A stretch of DNA of 64,000 nucleotides from Panulirus ornatus. Lineage: Eukaryota; Arthropoda; Malacostraca; Decapoda; Palinuridae. The notes under the pieces were generated by a model. The model was not told the DNA's origin, did no database searches, and worked only from the letters and a program-made list of their open reading frames with translations. Positions 1 through 12,520 of this stretch are shown one piece after another; position 1 is the stretch's first letter; every line of letters starts with the position of its first letter. The DNA is taken from positions 33,888,387-33,952,386 of the forward strand of contig NC_092225.1 in the NCBI RefSeq assembly GCF_036320965.1, in the 5' to 3' direction. Made by a program: the position numbers and the translations under genes.

Positions 1-790
1 ATGAGTTACAGGAGAGAGAGGCTTGGGACGAGAGTTAGGAAGGACGAAGAGATATGCTTGGGACGAGAGTCAGGCAAGATAGGAGATAGAGTCTTGGGAT
101 GAGATTCAGGCATGACAGGAGAGAGAGGCTTCGGAAGAGAGTCAGGCAGGACAGGAGGGAGAGGCATGGGGCGAGGGGTGGACAGGAGAGAGAGGCCTGG
201 GACGGGAATCAGCCAGTGCCGGATAGAGAGGCTTGGGACGCGAGTCAGGCAGGACAGGAGTGAGAGGCTTGGGGTGAGAGTCAGGCAGGAGAGGAGAGAG
301 ACGCTTAGGATGATAGTCAGGCAGGACAGAAGAGTGAGACTTGGGACGAGAGTCAGGCAGTTTAGGAGAGAATGCCTTGGGACGACAGTCAGGCAAGTAC
401 GAGAAAGAGGCTTTGGGACGACAGTCAGGCGAGTACGAGCAAGAGGCTTTGGACGAGAGTCAGGCAGGACATGAGAGAGAGACTTTGGACGAGAGTCAGG
501 CGGTACAAGATAGAGAGGCTTGGGACGAGAGTCAGGCAGGACAGGAGAGAGAGACTTGGGACGAGAGTCAGGCACGACAGTAGAGAGAGTTTGGGACGAG
601 AGTCAGACAGGAAAAAAGATACAAGCTTGGGAAGAAAGGTAGGCAGGACAGGAGAGAGAAGCTTGGGAGGAGAGTCAGGCACGACAGGAGAGAGACCCTT
701 GGTACGGCAGTCAAGCAGGAGAAGTGAGAGAGGCTTTGGACGTGAGTCAGGAAGGGCCGGATAAAGAAGCTTGGGACGAGAGTCAGGCAG
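1..790 (+). repeat. Block N, copy 1 (truncated by window start)
   Basis: An ordered series of variant monomers that recurs near 2,035-2,790 and 3,300-4,020. Diagnostic variants in order are GAAGAGATATGCTTGGG, GGGAATCAGCCAGTGCCGG (near 208), ACAAGCTTGGGAAGAAAGG (near 621), GAGACCCTTGGTACG (near 690) and GTCAGGAAGGGCCGGATA (near 745). The shared order of several rare variants shows block duplication rather than independent mutation. The ATG at base 1 is part of the repeat and does not start a gene. Confidence 0.7.
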
Positions 791-859
791 GAGAAGAGAG
801 AGAGGCTTGGGACGAGAGTCAGGCAAGACATGAGAAAAAGGCTTGGGACGAGAGTCAGG

Positions 860-2470
860 CAGGAGGAGAGAGAGAGGCTTAGGACAGGAGTTAGGCAGGG
901 TGGGATAGAGAGGCTTGGGACGAGAGTCAGGCAGGACAGGAGAGAGAGGCTTCTGACGAGAGTCAGGTTGGACAGGAGGGAGAGGCTTAGGATGAGAGCC
1001 AGGCAGGACAGGAGAGAGAGGCTTGACGAGATAGTCAGGTAGGATAGGAGAGAAAGGCTTGAGACGAGAGTCAGGCAGAACAGGGGAGAGAGGCTTGGGA
1101 CGAGAGTCAGGAAGCGTAGGAGAGAGAGGGGTGACGAGAGGGTCCGGCTGGAAAGGAGAGAGAGGCTTGGGACGACGGTCAGTCAGGGTTGGAGAGAGAG
1201 GCTTGTGACTAGAGTCAGGCAGGACACGAAAGAGAGCGTTATGACGAGACTCAGGCAGGACAGGAGAGTGAGGCTTGTGACGAGAGCCAGGAAGAACATA
1301 AGAGATATGATTGGAACGAGAATCAGGCAGGACAGGAGACAGGGGCTTGGGACGACAATAAATGTGGACCGGACAGAGAGGGTTGGGACGAGAGTCAGGC
1401 AGGACAGGAGAATGAGGTTTAGGACGAGAGTCATGTAGGACAGGAGAGAGAAGCTTAGGACTAGAGTGAGGCAGGACAGGAGAGTAAGGCTTGGGACGAG
1501 AGTCAGGCAGGGTAGGAGAGAAGGGTTTGGGACAAGATTCAGGCAAGTAGGAGAAAGAGGCTTGTGATGTGAGTCAGGCAGAACATGAGAGAGAGAGGCT
1601 TGTGACGAGAGTCAGGCAGTACAAGAGAGAGAGGCTTGGGACGAGAGTCAGGCAGGAGAGGAGAGAGAAACTTGGGACGAGAGTCAGGCACGACAGGAGA
1701 GAGAGAGTTAGGACGAGAGTCAAGCAGGACTAGAGATAGATGCTTGGGAGGAAAGGCAGGCACGACAGAAGAGAGAAGCTTGTAGCGAGAGTCAGGGAGG
1801 ATAGGAGATAGAGGCTTGGGAGAGAGTCAGGCAGGATATGAGAGAGAGGCTTTGGACGAGAGTCAGGCAGGACATCAGAGAGAGGCATGGGACGATAGTC
1901 AGGCAGGACAGGGGAGAAAGGCTTGGGACGAAAGTCAGGCAGGACAGGAGAAACTTGACGAGAGAGTCAGGGAGGACATGACAGAGATGGCTAGGACTAG
2001 AGTCACGCAGGACAGGAGATAGATGCCTGGGACGAGCGTCAGGAGTTACAGGAGAGAGAGGCATGGGACGAGAGTCAGGAAAGACGGAAGAGATATGCTT
2101 GGGACGAGAGTCCGGCAAGATAGGATATAGAGGCTTGGGACGATAGTAAGGCATGACAGGAGAGAGAGGCTTCGGACGAGAGTCAGGCAGGACAGGAGGG
2201 AGAAGCTTGGGACTAGAGTCAGACTCGACAAGAGAGAGAGGCTTGGGACGGGAGTCAGGCAGGGCCGGATAGAGAAGCTTGGGACGAGAGTCAGGCAGGA
2301 CAAGAGAGAGAGGCTTGGGGCGAGAGTCAGCCAGGAGAGGAGGGAGTCGCTTAGGATAAGAGTCAGGCAGGACAGAAGAGTGAGACTTGGGACGAAAGTC
2401 AGGCAGTTTAGGAGAGAAGGGCTTGGGACAAGAGTCAGGCAAGTACGAGAAAGAGGCTTTGGACGAGAGT
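860..2470 (+). repeat. Block P, copy 1 (~1.6 kb)
   Basis: A run of about 45 monomers whose variant order matches 6,310-7,930 at an offset of 5,459-5,461. Shared rare variants include GAGGGGTGACGAGAGGGTC (near 1,128), GAAAGAGAGCGTTATGAC (near 1,228), the ACAATAAATG monomer (1,355) and GACATCAGAGAGAGGCATGG. Point differences are scattered along it, so the duplication is not the youngest in the window. The offset is about 151.6 monomers, so the register changed through 35-base monomers. Confidence 0.75.
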
Positions 2471-2790
2471 CAGGCAGGACATGAGAGAGAGGCTTTGGAC
2501 GAGAGTCAGGCAGTACAAGATAGAGAGGCTTGGGACGAGAGTCAGGCAGGACAGGAGCGAGAGACTTAGGACGAGAGTCAGGCACGACAGGAGAGAGAAG
2601 TTTGGGATGAGAGTCAGACAGGACAAAAGATAGAAGCTTGGGAAGAAAGGTAGGTAGGACAGGAGAGAGAAGCTTGGGAGGAGAGTCAGGCACGACAGGA
2701 GAGAGACCCTTGGTACGAGAGTCAAGCAGGAGAAGAGAGAGAGGCTTTGGACGTGAGTGAGAAAGGGTCGGATAGAGAAGCTTGGGACGA
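2035..2790 (+). repeat. Block N, copy 2
   Basis: This shares with copy 1 the GAGTTACAGGAGAG start, the GAAGAAAGGTAGG variant (2,642 here, 631 in copy 1), the GAGACCCTTGGTACG variant and the GGCTTTGGACGTGAGTGAG variant. The offset to copy 1 falls from 2,040 at the left end to 2,011 at the GAAGAAAGG variant, so about one monomer has been lost or shortened. It lacks the AGCCAGTGCC monomer of copies 1 and 3. It overlaps the right end of block P copy 1, so the two block schemes are layered. Confidence 0.65.
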
Positions 2791-3299
2791 GAGTCAGGCA
2801 GTACAAGATAGAGAGGCTAGGGACGAGAGTCAGGCAGGACATGAGAGAGAGACTTTGGACGAGAGTCAGGCACGACCGGAGAGAGAGGTTTGGGACGAGA
2901 GTCAGACAGGACAAAAGATAGAAGCTTGGGAAGAGAGGCAGGCACGACAAGAGAGAGGGGCTTGGGAAGAGAATAATTCTTGACCTGATAGGGGGGAATA
3001 GGACGAGATTCAGGCTGACAGAAGAGAGAGGGTTGGGACGAGAGTCATGCAGAGACGGGGGAGAGAGGCTTAGGACGAAAGTCAGGTAGGACAGGAGAGT
3101 GAAGCTTGTCACGAGAGTGAGGCAGGGTACGAGAGAAGCGCTTGGGACGAGAGTCAGGCAAGTAGGAGAAAGAGGCTTGGGAGGAGAGTCAGGCAGGACA
3201 TGAGAGAGAGTCTTGGGACGAGAGTCAGGCAGGACAAAAGAGAGAGAGGCTTGGGACGAGAGTCAGGCAGGACAGGAGAGAGAGACTTGGGACGAGAGT

Positions 3300-4020
3300 C
3301 AGCCAGGACAGGAGAGAGAGGCTTGGGACGAGAGTCAGGCAGGACAGGAGATAGAGTCTTGGGACGAGAGTCAGTCATGACAGGAGAGAGAGGCTTCGGA
3401 CGAGAGTCAGGCAGGACAGGAGGGAGAGGCATTGGACTAGAGTCAGGTTGGACAGGAGAGAGAGTCCTGGGACGGGAATCAGCCAGTGCCGGATAGAGAG
3501 GCTTGGGACGAGAGTCAGGCAGGTTAGGTGAGAGAGGCTTGGGGCGAGAGTCAGGCAGGAGAGGAGAGAGACGCTTAGGATGATAGTCAGGCAGGACAGG
3601 AGAGTGAGACTTGGGACGAGAGTCAGGCAGTTTAGGAGAGAAGGGCTTGGGACGACAGTCAGGCAAGTACGAGAAAGAGGCTTTGGACGAGAGTCAGGCA
3701 GGACATGAGAGAAAGGCTTTGGACGAGAGTCAGCCAGTACAAGATAGAGAGGCTTGGGACGAGAGTCAGGCAGGACAGGAGAGAGAGACTTGGGACGACA
3801 GTCAGGCACGACAGGAGAGAGAGGTTTGGGACGAAAGTCAGACAGGACAAAAGATACAAGCTTGGGAAGAAAGGTAGGCAGGACAGGAGAGAGAAGCTTA
3901 GGAGGAGAGTCAGGCACGACAGGAGAGAGACCCTTGGTACGAGAGTCAAGCAGGAGAAGAGAGAGAGGCTTTGGACGTGAGTCAGGAAGGGCCGGATAGA
4001 AAGCTTGGGACGAGAGTCAG
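3300..4020 (+). repeat. Block N, copy 3
   Basis: Matches copy 1 at an offset near 3,235-3,267, including AGCCAGTGCCGG (near 3,480), GATACAAGCTTGGG (near 3,852), GAGACCCTTGG and GTCAGGAAGGGCCGG. The left part, with GATAGAGT-CTTGGG and AGCCAGTGCCGG, is also found near 8,193-8,345. That monomer seems confined to these three places in the window, so it is a private marker of this left-hand domain. Confidence 0.65.
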
Positions 4021-6310
4021 GCAGCACACGATAGAGGGGCTTGGGAAGAGAATAATTCTTGACCGGACAGGGAGGATTAGGACGAGAGTCAGGCTAGACA
4101 GGAGAGAGAGAGTTGGGACGAGAGTCTTGCAGGACAGGAGAGAGAGGCTTAGGACGAAAGTCAGGTAGGAGAGGAGAGTGAGGCTTGGGACGAGAGTGAA
4201 GCAGGGTAGGACGGAAGCGCTTGGGACGAGAGTCAGCCAAGTAGGAGAAAGAGGCTTGGGACAAGAGGCAGGCAGGACATGAGAGAGAAGCTTGGGACGA
4301 GAGTCAGGCAGAAAAAAAAAAAAAGAGAGGCTTGGGACGAGAGTCAGGACGGACACGAGAGAGAGACTTGGAACGAGAGTCAAGCACGACCGGAGAGAGA
4401 GGCTTGGGACAAGAGTGAGGCAGGACAAGATATAGAAGTTTGTGAGAGGAGGCAGAGGTACAGGAAAGAGATGCTTGGGACGAGAGACAGGCAGGACATA
4501 AGAGAGAGGTTTGAGACAGAGTCAGGCAGGATATGAGAGAGAGGCCTTGGACGAGAGTCAGGCAGGACAGGAGAGAGAGGTTTGGGACGATAGTCAGGCA
4601 GGACAGGGGAGATAGGCTTGGGACGAGAGTCAGGCAGGACAGGAAAGAGACTCTTGACGAGAGAGTCAGGCAGGACAGGAGAGAGAGGCTTGGTACGAGA
4701 GTCAAGCAGGACAGGAGAGAGGGGCTTGAAAAGAGAATAATTCTGGCCCGGACAGAGAAGGTTGGGACGAGAATCAGGCCGGACAGGAGAGAGAGGGTTG
4801 GGACGAGTGTCATGCAGGATATGAGAGAGAGGCTTAGGACAAAAGTCAGGGAGGACAGGAGAATGAGGCTTGCGGCAAAAGTCAGGCAGGGTAGGAGAGA
4901 AGGTCTTGGGACGAGAATCAGGCAAGTAGGAGAAAGACGCTTGGGACGAGAGTCAGCCAGGACATGAGAGAGAGGTTGGGACGAGAATCAGGCAGGACAA
5001 GAGGTAGAAGCTTGGGAGAAGAGGCAGGCAGGACAGGAGAGAGAAGCTTGGGACGAGAGTCAGGCAGGGTATGAAAGAGAGGCTTAGGACAGAGTCAGGC
5101 AGGATATGAGAGGGAGGCCTTGGAAGAGAGTAAGGCAGGACAGGAGAGAGAAGCTTTGGACGATAGTCAGGCAGGAGAGGGGAGAAAGGCTTGGGACGAG
5201 AGTCAGGCAGGACAGGAGAGAGAGGCCTGGGACGACGGTCAGGCAGGGTAGGAGAGAGAGGCCTCGGACGAGAGTCATGCAGGACAGGACAGAGAGGGTT
5301 AGGACGAGAGTCAGGCAGGACAGGAGATAGAAGCTTGGGACGAGAGTCAGGCAGGACAGGAGAGAGAGGCTTGTGACAAGAGTCAGGCAGGACAGGAGAG
5401 AGAGGCTTGGGACGAGAGTCAGGCAGGAGGATCGAGAGAGGCTTAGGACAGGAGTTAGGCAGGGTCGGATAGAGAGGCTTGGGACGAGAGTCAGGAGGTA
5501 CAAGAGAGAAAGGCTTGGGACGAGAGTCAGGCAGTACAAAAGAGAAAGACTTGGGACGAGAGTCAGGCAGGACAGGAGAGAGACTCTCGACGAGAGAGTC
5601 AGGCAGGGAAGGAGAGAGAGGCTTGGTACGAGAGTGAAGCAGGACAGGAGAGAGGGGTTGGCACGAGAATAATTCTGGACCGGACAGAGAGGGTTGGGAC
5701 GAGAGTCAGGCATGACAGTAGAGAGAGGGTTAGGATGAGTGTCATGCAGGACAGGAGATAGAGGTTTAGGACAAAAGTCAGGGAGGACAGGAGAGTGAAG
5801 CTTGCGACGAGAGTCAGGCAGGGTAGGAGAGAAGGGCTTGGGACGAGAGTCAAGCAAGTAGGAGAAAGGGGCTTGGGACGAGAGTCAGCCAGAACAGGAG
5901 AGAGAGCCTTGGGACGATAGTCAGGCAGGACTGGGGAGAAAGGCTTGGTACGAGAGTCAGGCAGGACAGGAGAGAGACTCTTGACGATAGAGTCAGGCAG
6001 GACAAGAGAGAGAAGCTTGGAACGACGGTCAGACATTGTAGGAGAGAGAGGCTTCGGACGAAAGTCAGGCAGGACAGGAGAGAGAGGGTAAGACGAGAGT
6101 CAGGCTGGACTGGAGATAGATGCCTGGGACGAGTGTCAGGCATGACAGGAGAGAGAGGCTTTTGACTAGAGTCGGGAAGTACGGAAGAGTTATGCTTGGG
6201 ACGAGAGCTAAGCAGGACAGGAGATATAGGCTTGGGACGAGAGTCAGGCATGACAAGAGAGAGAGGCTTGGGACGAGAGTCAGGCAGGACAGGAGAGAGA
6301 GGCTTGGGAA
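4020..6310 (+). repeat. Mixed monomer array, 4.0-6.3 kb
   Basis: Array without one dominant block. It holds three copies of the AATAATTC marker monomer (4,051; 4,736; 5,668), each followed by two monomers that start GGTTGGGACGAG or similar and then a TTAGGAC monomer. Frame-changing 35-base monomers (GACAGAGTCAGGCAGGATATG) lie near 4,514 and 5,090. No gene-like signal was seen. Confidence 0.85.
4312..4324 (+). repeat. A13 homopolymer inside a monomer
   Basis: Thirteen consecutive A, the longest homopolymer I noticed outside the two noisy tracts, replacing the usual GACAGG before GAGAGAGG. The neighbours keep the normal 36-base rhythm. It may be real slippage growth of the AAAAAAGAT-type variants seen at 611-620, or a sequencing artefact. 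Confidence 0.9.
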
Positions 6311-7930
6311 GAGAGTCAGGCAGGAGGAGAGAGAGAGGCTTAGGACAGGAGTTAGGCAGGGTCGGATAGAGAGGCTTGGGACGAGAGCCAGGCAGGACAG
6401 GAGAGATAGGCTTGGGACGAGAGTCAGGTTGGACAGGAGAGAGAGGCTTAGGATGAGAGCCAGGCAGGATAGGAGAGAGAGGCTTGACGAGATAGTCAGG
6501 TAGGATAGGAGAGAAAGGCTTGTGACGAGAGTCAGGCAGAACAGGGGAGAGAGGCTTGGGACGAGAGTCAGGAAGGGTAGGAGAGAGAGGGGTGACGAGA
6601 GGGTCAGGCAGGACAGGAGAGAGAGGCTTGGGACGACGGTCAGTCAGTGTAGGAGAGAGAGGCTTGGGACTAGAGTCAGGCAGGACACGAAAGAGAGCGT
6701 TATGACCAGACTCAGGCAGGACAGGAGAGGGAGGCTTGTGACGATAGCCAGGAAGAACATAAGAGATATGATTGGGATGAGAGTCAGGCAGGACAGGAGA
6801 GAGGGGCTTGGGACGACAATGAATGTGGACCGGACAGAGAGGGTTGGGACGAGAGTCAGGCAGGACAGGAGAAAGAGGCTTGGGACGAGAGTCATGCAGG
6901 ACAGGAGAGAGATGCTTAGGACGAGAGTGAGTCAGGACAGGAGAGTGAGGCTTGGGACGAGAGTCAGGCAGGGTAGGAGAGAAGGGCTTGGGACAAGATT
7001 CAGGCAAGTTGGAGAAAGAGGTTTGTGATGATAGTCAGGTAGGACATGAGAGAGAGGCTTGTGACGAGAGTCAGGCAGTACAAGAGAGAGAGGCTTGGGA
7101 CGAGAGTCAAGCAGGAGAGGAGAGAGAAACTTGGGACGAGAGACAGGCACGACAGAAGAGAGAGGCTTAGGACGAGAGTCAAGCAGGACTTAAGATAGAA
7201 GCTTGGAAGGAAAGGCAGGCACGACAGAAGAGAGAAGCTTGGAGCGAGGGTCAGGCAGGATAGGAGATAGAGGCTTGGGAGAGAGTCAGGCAGGATATGA
7301 GAGAGAGGCTTTGGACGAGAGTCAGGCAGGACATCAGAGAGAGGCATGGGACGATAGTCAGGCAGGACAGGGGAGAAAGGCTTGGGACGAAAATCAGGCA
7401 GGACAGGAGAAACTTGACGAGAGAGTTAGGGAGGACAGGACATAGAGGGCTAGGACGAGAGTCACGCAGGACAGGAGATAGATGCCTGGGACGAGTGTCA
7501 GGAGTTACAGGAGAGAGAGGCTTGGGACGAGTTTCAGGAAAGACGGAAGAGATATGCTTGGGACGAGAGTCCGGCAAGATAGGAGATAGAGGCTTGGGAC
7601 GATAGTAAGGCATGACAGGAGAGAGAGGCTTCGGGCGAGAGTCAGGCAGGACAGGAGGGAGAAGCTTGGGTCTAGAGTCAGGCAGGAGAGGAGAGAAAGT
7701 CTTGGGACGGGAGTCAGGCAGGGCCGGATAGAGAGGCTTGGGACGAGAGTCAGACAGGACAAGAGAGAGAGGCTTGGGGCGAGAGTCAGGCAGAAGAGGA
7801 GGGAGACGCTTAGGATGAGAGTCAGGCAGGACAGAAGAGTGAGACTTGGGACGAAAGTCAGGCAGTTTAGGAGAGAAGAGCTTGGGACAAGAGTCAGGCA
7901 AGTACGAGAAAGAGGCTTTGGACGAGAGTC
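6310..7930 (+). repeat. Block P, copy 2 (~1.6 kb)
   Basis: Second copy of the block at 860-2,470. It contains the same GAGGGGTGACGAGAGGGTC, GAGCGTTATGAC, ACAATGAATG (6,816), GAGAAACTTGACGAGAG and GGAGTTACAGGAGAG variants in the same order. Similarity ends near 7,930, where this copy goes into GTCATGCAAGTAGGAGG while copy 1 goes into GTCAGGCAGGACATGAG. Confidence 0.75.
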
Positions 7931-9360
7931 ATGCAAGTAGGAGGAAGAGGCTTGGGACGAGAGTCAGGCAGTACAAGATAGAGAGGCTTGGGACGAGAGT
8001 CAGGCAGGACAAAAGAGAGAGAGGCTTGGGACGAGAGTCAGGCAGGACAGGAGAGAGTGACTTGGGACGAGAGTCAGGCAGGACAGGAGAGAGAGGCTTG
8101 GGACGAGAGTCAGGCAGGACAGGAGAGAGAGGTTTGGGACGAGAGTCAGGAAGGACGGAAGATATATGCTTGGGACGAGAGTCAGGCAAGACAGGAGATA
8201 GAGTGTTGGGACGAGAGTCAGTCATGACAGGAGAGAGAGGCTTCCGACGAGAGTCAGGCAGGAAAGGAGGGAGAGGCTTGGGACTAGAGTCAGGGTGGAC
8301 AGGAGATAGAGGCCTGGGACGGGAATCAGCCAGTGCCGGATAGAGAGGCTTGGGACGAGAGTCAGGCAGGACAGGAGAGAGAGGCTTGGGACGAGAGTCA
8401 TGCAGTTTAGGAGAGAAGGGCTTGGGACGACAGTCAGGCAAGTACGAGAAAGAGGCTTTTGACGAGAGTCAGGCAGGACATGAGAGAAAGGCTTTGGACG
8501 AGAGTCAGGCAGTTCAAGATAGAGAGGCTTGTGACGAGAGTCAGGCAGGACAGGAGAGAGAGGTTTGGGACGATAGTCAGGCAGGACAGGGGAGAGACTC
8601 TTGACGAGAGAGTCAGGCAGGATAGTAGAGAGAGGCTTGGTACGAGAGTCAAGCAGGACATGAGAGACGGGCTTGGGAAGAGAATAATTCTGGCCCGGAC
8701 AGAGAGGGTTGGGACGAGAATCAGGCCGGACAGGAGAGAGAGGGCTGGGACGAGACGAGTGTCATGCAGGACATGAGAGAGAGGCTTAGGACAAAAGTCA
8801 GGGAGGACAGGAGAGTGAGGCTTGCGACAAAAGTCAGGTAGGGTAGGAGAGAAGGACTTGGGACGAGAGTCAGGCAAGTAGGAGAAAGACGCTTGGGACG
8901 AGAGTCAGCCAGGACATGAGAGAGAGGTTGGGACGAGAATCAAGCAGGACAAGAGAGACAGAGGCTTGGGACGAGAGTCAGGCAGGACAGGAGAGAGAGA
9001 CTTGGGACGAGAGTCTGGCAGGACAGGAGACAGAGGCTTGGGATAAGAGTCAGGCAGGACAAGAGGTAGAAGATTGGGAGAAGAGGCAGGCAGGACAGGA
9101 GAGAAAAGCTTGGGACGAGAGTCAGGCAGGGTATGAAAGAGAAGCTTAGGACAGAGTAAGGCAGGATATGAGAGGGAGGCCTTGGACGAGAGTCAGGCAG
9201 GACAGGAGAGAGAGGCTTTGGACGATTGTCAGGCAGGACAGGGGAGAAAGGCTTGGGGCGAGAGTCAGGAAGGACAGTAGAGAGAGGCCTGGGACGACGG
9301 TCAGGCAGGGTAGGAAAGAGAGGCCTCGGACGAGAGTCATGCAGGACAGGACAGAGAGGG
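7930..9360 (+). repeat. Mixed monomer array, 7.9-9.4 kb
   Basis: Array linking block P to block R. The stretch 8,193-8,345 repeats the AGCCAGTGCCGG monomer set of block N. One AATAATTC marker occurs at 8,683, followed by GGTTGGG monomers and a five-base duplication (GACGAGACGAGTGTC, near 8,749) that breaks the period. Nothing but repeat was seen. Confidence 0.85.
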
Positions 9361-9930
9361 TTAGCACGAGAGTCAGGCAGGACAGGACAGAGAGTGTTAG
9401 GACGAAAGTCAGGCAGGACAGGAGATAGGTGCTTGGGACGAGAGTAAGGAAGGACAAGAGAGAGAGGCTTGGGACAAGAGTCAGGCAGGAGAGGAAAGAG
9501 AGTCTTGGGACGAGAGTCAGGAAGGAGGAGAGAGAGAGGCTGAGGACAGAAATCAGGAAGGGTAGGATAGAGAGGCTTTGGACGAGAGTCAGGCAGGACA
9601 GGAGAGATAGTCTTGGGACGAGAGTCAGGTATGACAGGAGAGAGAGGCTTACGATGAGAGTCAGGCAGGACAGAAGAGAGAGGATTGACGAGATAGTCAG
9701 TTAAGACAGGAGAGAAATGCTTGGGACGAGAGTCAGGCAGGACAGGGGAGAGAGGCTTGGGACGAGAGTCAGGCAGAACAGGAGAGAGGCTTGACGAGAG
9801 AGTCAGGCAGGACAGGAGAGAGAGACTTGGGATGACGGTCTGGCAGTGTAGAAGAGAGAGGCTTGGGACGAGAGTCAGGCAGTACACGAGAGAGAGGGTT
9901 AGGACGAGAGTCAGGCAGGACAGGAGATAG
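9360..9930 (+). repeat. Block R, copy 1 (~0.57 kb)
   Basis: Recurs at 11,945-12,520 with an offset of 2,585 and only a few differences. Shared features include GACAGAGAGTGTTAGGACG, GATAGGTGCTTGGG, GAGAGGCTGAGGACAGAAATC and GGGATGACGGTCTGGCAGTG in the same order. Copy 1 has a two-base shortening near 9,782 (GAGAGAGGCTTGACG against GAGAGAGAGGCTTGACG). It is followed by a different set of monomers. Confidence 0.8.
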
Positions 9931-11945
9931 AGGCTTGGGACGAGAGTCAGGTAGGACAGGAGAGAGAGTCTTACGATGAGAGTCAAGCAGGGCAGAAAAG
10001 AGAGGCATGAAGAGATACTCAGGTAGGACAGGAGAGAAGGGCTTGGGACGAGAGTCAGGCAGGACAGGAGAGAGAGGTTTGGAACGAGAGTCAGGCAGGA
10101 CAGGAGAGAGAGGCTTGACGAGAGATTAGGCAGGACAGGAGAGAGAGCCTTGAAACGACGGTCAGGCAGGGTAGGAGAGAGAGGATTGGGACGAGAGTCA
10201 GGCAGGACACGAGATAGAGGGTTAGGAAGAGAGTCAGGCAGGAGAGGAGATAGATGTCTGGGACGAGTGTCAAGCAGGACAGGAGAATGAGGCTTGGGAC
10301 GGGAACCAGGAAGAACATAAGAGATATGCTAGGGACGAGAGTCAGGCAGGACACGAGATAGAAACTTGGGACGACGGTCAGTTAGAACAGGAGAGAGAGG
10401 CTTGGAACGAGAGTCAGACATGACAGGAGAGAGGGGCTTGGGACGAGAATCAGGCAAGATAGTAGAGAAGGGCTTGGGACCAGAGTCAGTCAAGTAGGAG
10501 AATGATGCTTCTGACGAAAGTCAGGCAGGACATGAGAGAGAGGCTTTGGACGAGAGTCAGGCAGTACAAGAGAGAGAGGCTTGGGACGAGAGTCAGGCAG
10601 GACAGGAGAGAGGGGCTTGGGAAGAGAATGAATCTTGACCGGACACGGAGGATTAGGACGAGAGTCAGGATGGACAGGAGGAAGAGGGCTGGGACGAGAG
10701 TCATGCAGGACAGGAGAGAGAGGCTTAGGACGAAAGTCAGGTAGAACAGGAGAGTGAGGCTTGGTACGAGAATGAGGTAGGGTAGGAGAGAAGCGCTTGG
10801 TACGAGAGCCAGGCAAGTAGGAGAAAGGGGCTTGGGACGACAGTCAGGCAGGACATGAGAGAGAGGCTTGGGACGAGAGTCAGGCAGGACAAGAGAGAGA
10901 GAGGCTTTGGACGAGAGTCAGGCAGGACAGGAGAGAGAGACTTAGGACGAGAGTCAGGCACGACAGGAGAGAGAGGCTTGGGACAAGAGTCAGGCAGGAC
11001 AAGAGATAGAACCTAGGGAGAGGAGGCAGGGAGGATAGGAGAGAGAAGCTTGGGACGAGAGACAGGCAGGACATGAAAGAGATTCTTGGGAAAGAGACAG
11101 GCAAGATATGAGAGAGAGGCTTAGGACGAGAGTCAGGCAGAACAGGAGAGAGAGGCTTCCGACGTTAGTCAGGCAGGACAGGGGATAAAGGATTGGGACT
11201 AGAGTCAGGCAGGACAGGAGAGAGAGGTTTGGTACGAGAGTCAAGCAGGACAGGAGAGAGGGGCTTGGGAAGAGAATAATTCTGGACCGGACATAGAGGG
11301 TTGGGACGAGAGTCAGGCTGGATAGGAGGGAGAGGGTTGGGACGAGTGTCATGCAGGACATGAGAGAGAGGATTAGAACAAAATTCAGGGAGGACAGGAG
11401 ACTGAGGCTTGCGATGAGAGTCAGGCAGGGTAGGAGAGAAGGGCTTGGGACGAGAGTCAGGCAAGTAGGAGAATGAGGCTTGGGACGAGAGTCAGGCAGG
11501 ACGTGAGAGAGAGGTTGGGACGAGAGTCAGGCAGGACAAGAGAGACAGAGGGTTGGGACGAAAGTCAGGCAGGACAGGAGAGAGAGACTTGGGACGAGAG
11601 TCAGGCAGGACAGGAGAGAGAGGCTTGGGACAAGAATCAGGCACGACCAGAGATAGAGGCTTGGGAGAAGAGGCAGACAGGACAGGAGAGAGAAGCTTGG
11701 GATTAGAGTCAGGCAGGATATGAGAGAGGCTTGGGACAGAGTCAGGCAGGATATGAGAGGGAGGCTTTGGACGAGAGTTAGGCAGGGCAGGAGAGACAGG
11801 CTCGGGACGATAGTCAGGCAGGACAGGGGAGAAAGGCTTGGGACGGGATTCATGAAGGACAGGGGAGAGAGGCCTGGGACGACTCTCAGGCAGGGTAGGA
11901 GAGAGAGGCCTCGGACGAGAGTCAGGCAGGACAGGACAGAGAGTG
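9930..11945 (+). repeat. Mixed monomer array between R copies
   Basis: Array separating the two R blocks. It contains GAACATAAGAGATATGC (near 10,314), the CAAGTAGGAGAATGATGCTTC variant (near 10,492) that recurs as an HOR start point further right, an AATGAATCTTGACCGG form near 10,627 and an AATAATTC marker at 11,275. No gene-like or RNA-like structure was seen. Confidence 0.85.
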
Positions 11946-12520
11946 TTAGGACGAGAGTCAGGCAGGACAGGACAGAGAGTGTTAGGACGAGAGTCAGGCA
12001 GGACAGGAGATAGGTGCTTGGGACGAGAGTAAGGAAGGACAAGAGAGAGAGGCTTGGGACAAGAGTCAGGCAGGAGAGGAAAGAGAGTCTTGGGACGAGA
12101 GTCAGGAAGGAGGAGAGAGAGAGGCTGAGGACAGAAATCAGGAAGGGTAGGATAGAGAGGCTTTGGACGAGAGTCAGGCAGGACAGGAGAGATAGTCTTG
12201 GGACGAGAGTCAGGTATGACAGGAGAGAGAGGCTTACGATGAGAGTCAGGCAGGACAGAAGAGAGAGGATTAACGAGATAGTCAGTTAAGACAGGAGAGA
12301 AATGCTTGGGACGAGAGTCAGGCAGGACAGGGGAGAGAGGCTTGGGACGAGAGTCAGGCAGAACAGGAGAGAGAGGCTTGACGAGAGAGTCAGGCAGGAC
12401 AGGAGAGAGAGACTTGGGATGACGGTCTGGCAGTGTAGAAGAGAGAGGCTTGGGACGAGAGTCAGGCAGTACACGAGAGAGAGGGTTAGGACGAGAGTCA
12501 GGCAGGACAGGAGATAGAGA
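11945..12520 (+). repeat. Block R, copy 2 (~0.57 kb)
   Basis: Second copy of the block at 9,360-9,930. The close match over about 16 monomers, in an array where random monomers differ at several sites each, indicates a fairly recent duplication or conversion. It is followed by a monomer containing AGGACAGGAATCAGGCAGGG that copy 1 lacks. Confidence 0.8.

Noticed and set aside
1..575. ATG at base 1 and the - strand frame at 6-575 as gene ends
   Set aside because: The ATG lies in a GAGTTACAGG variant monomer found elsewhere without any gene, and the - strand frame is the same 12-residue repeat.
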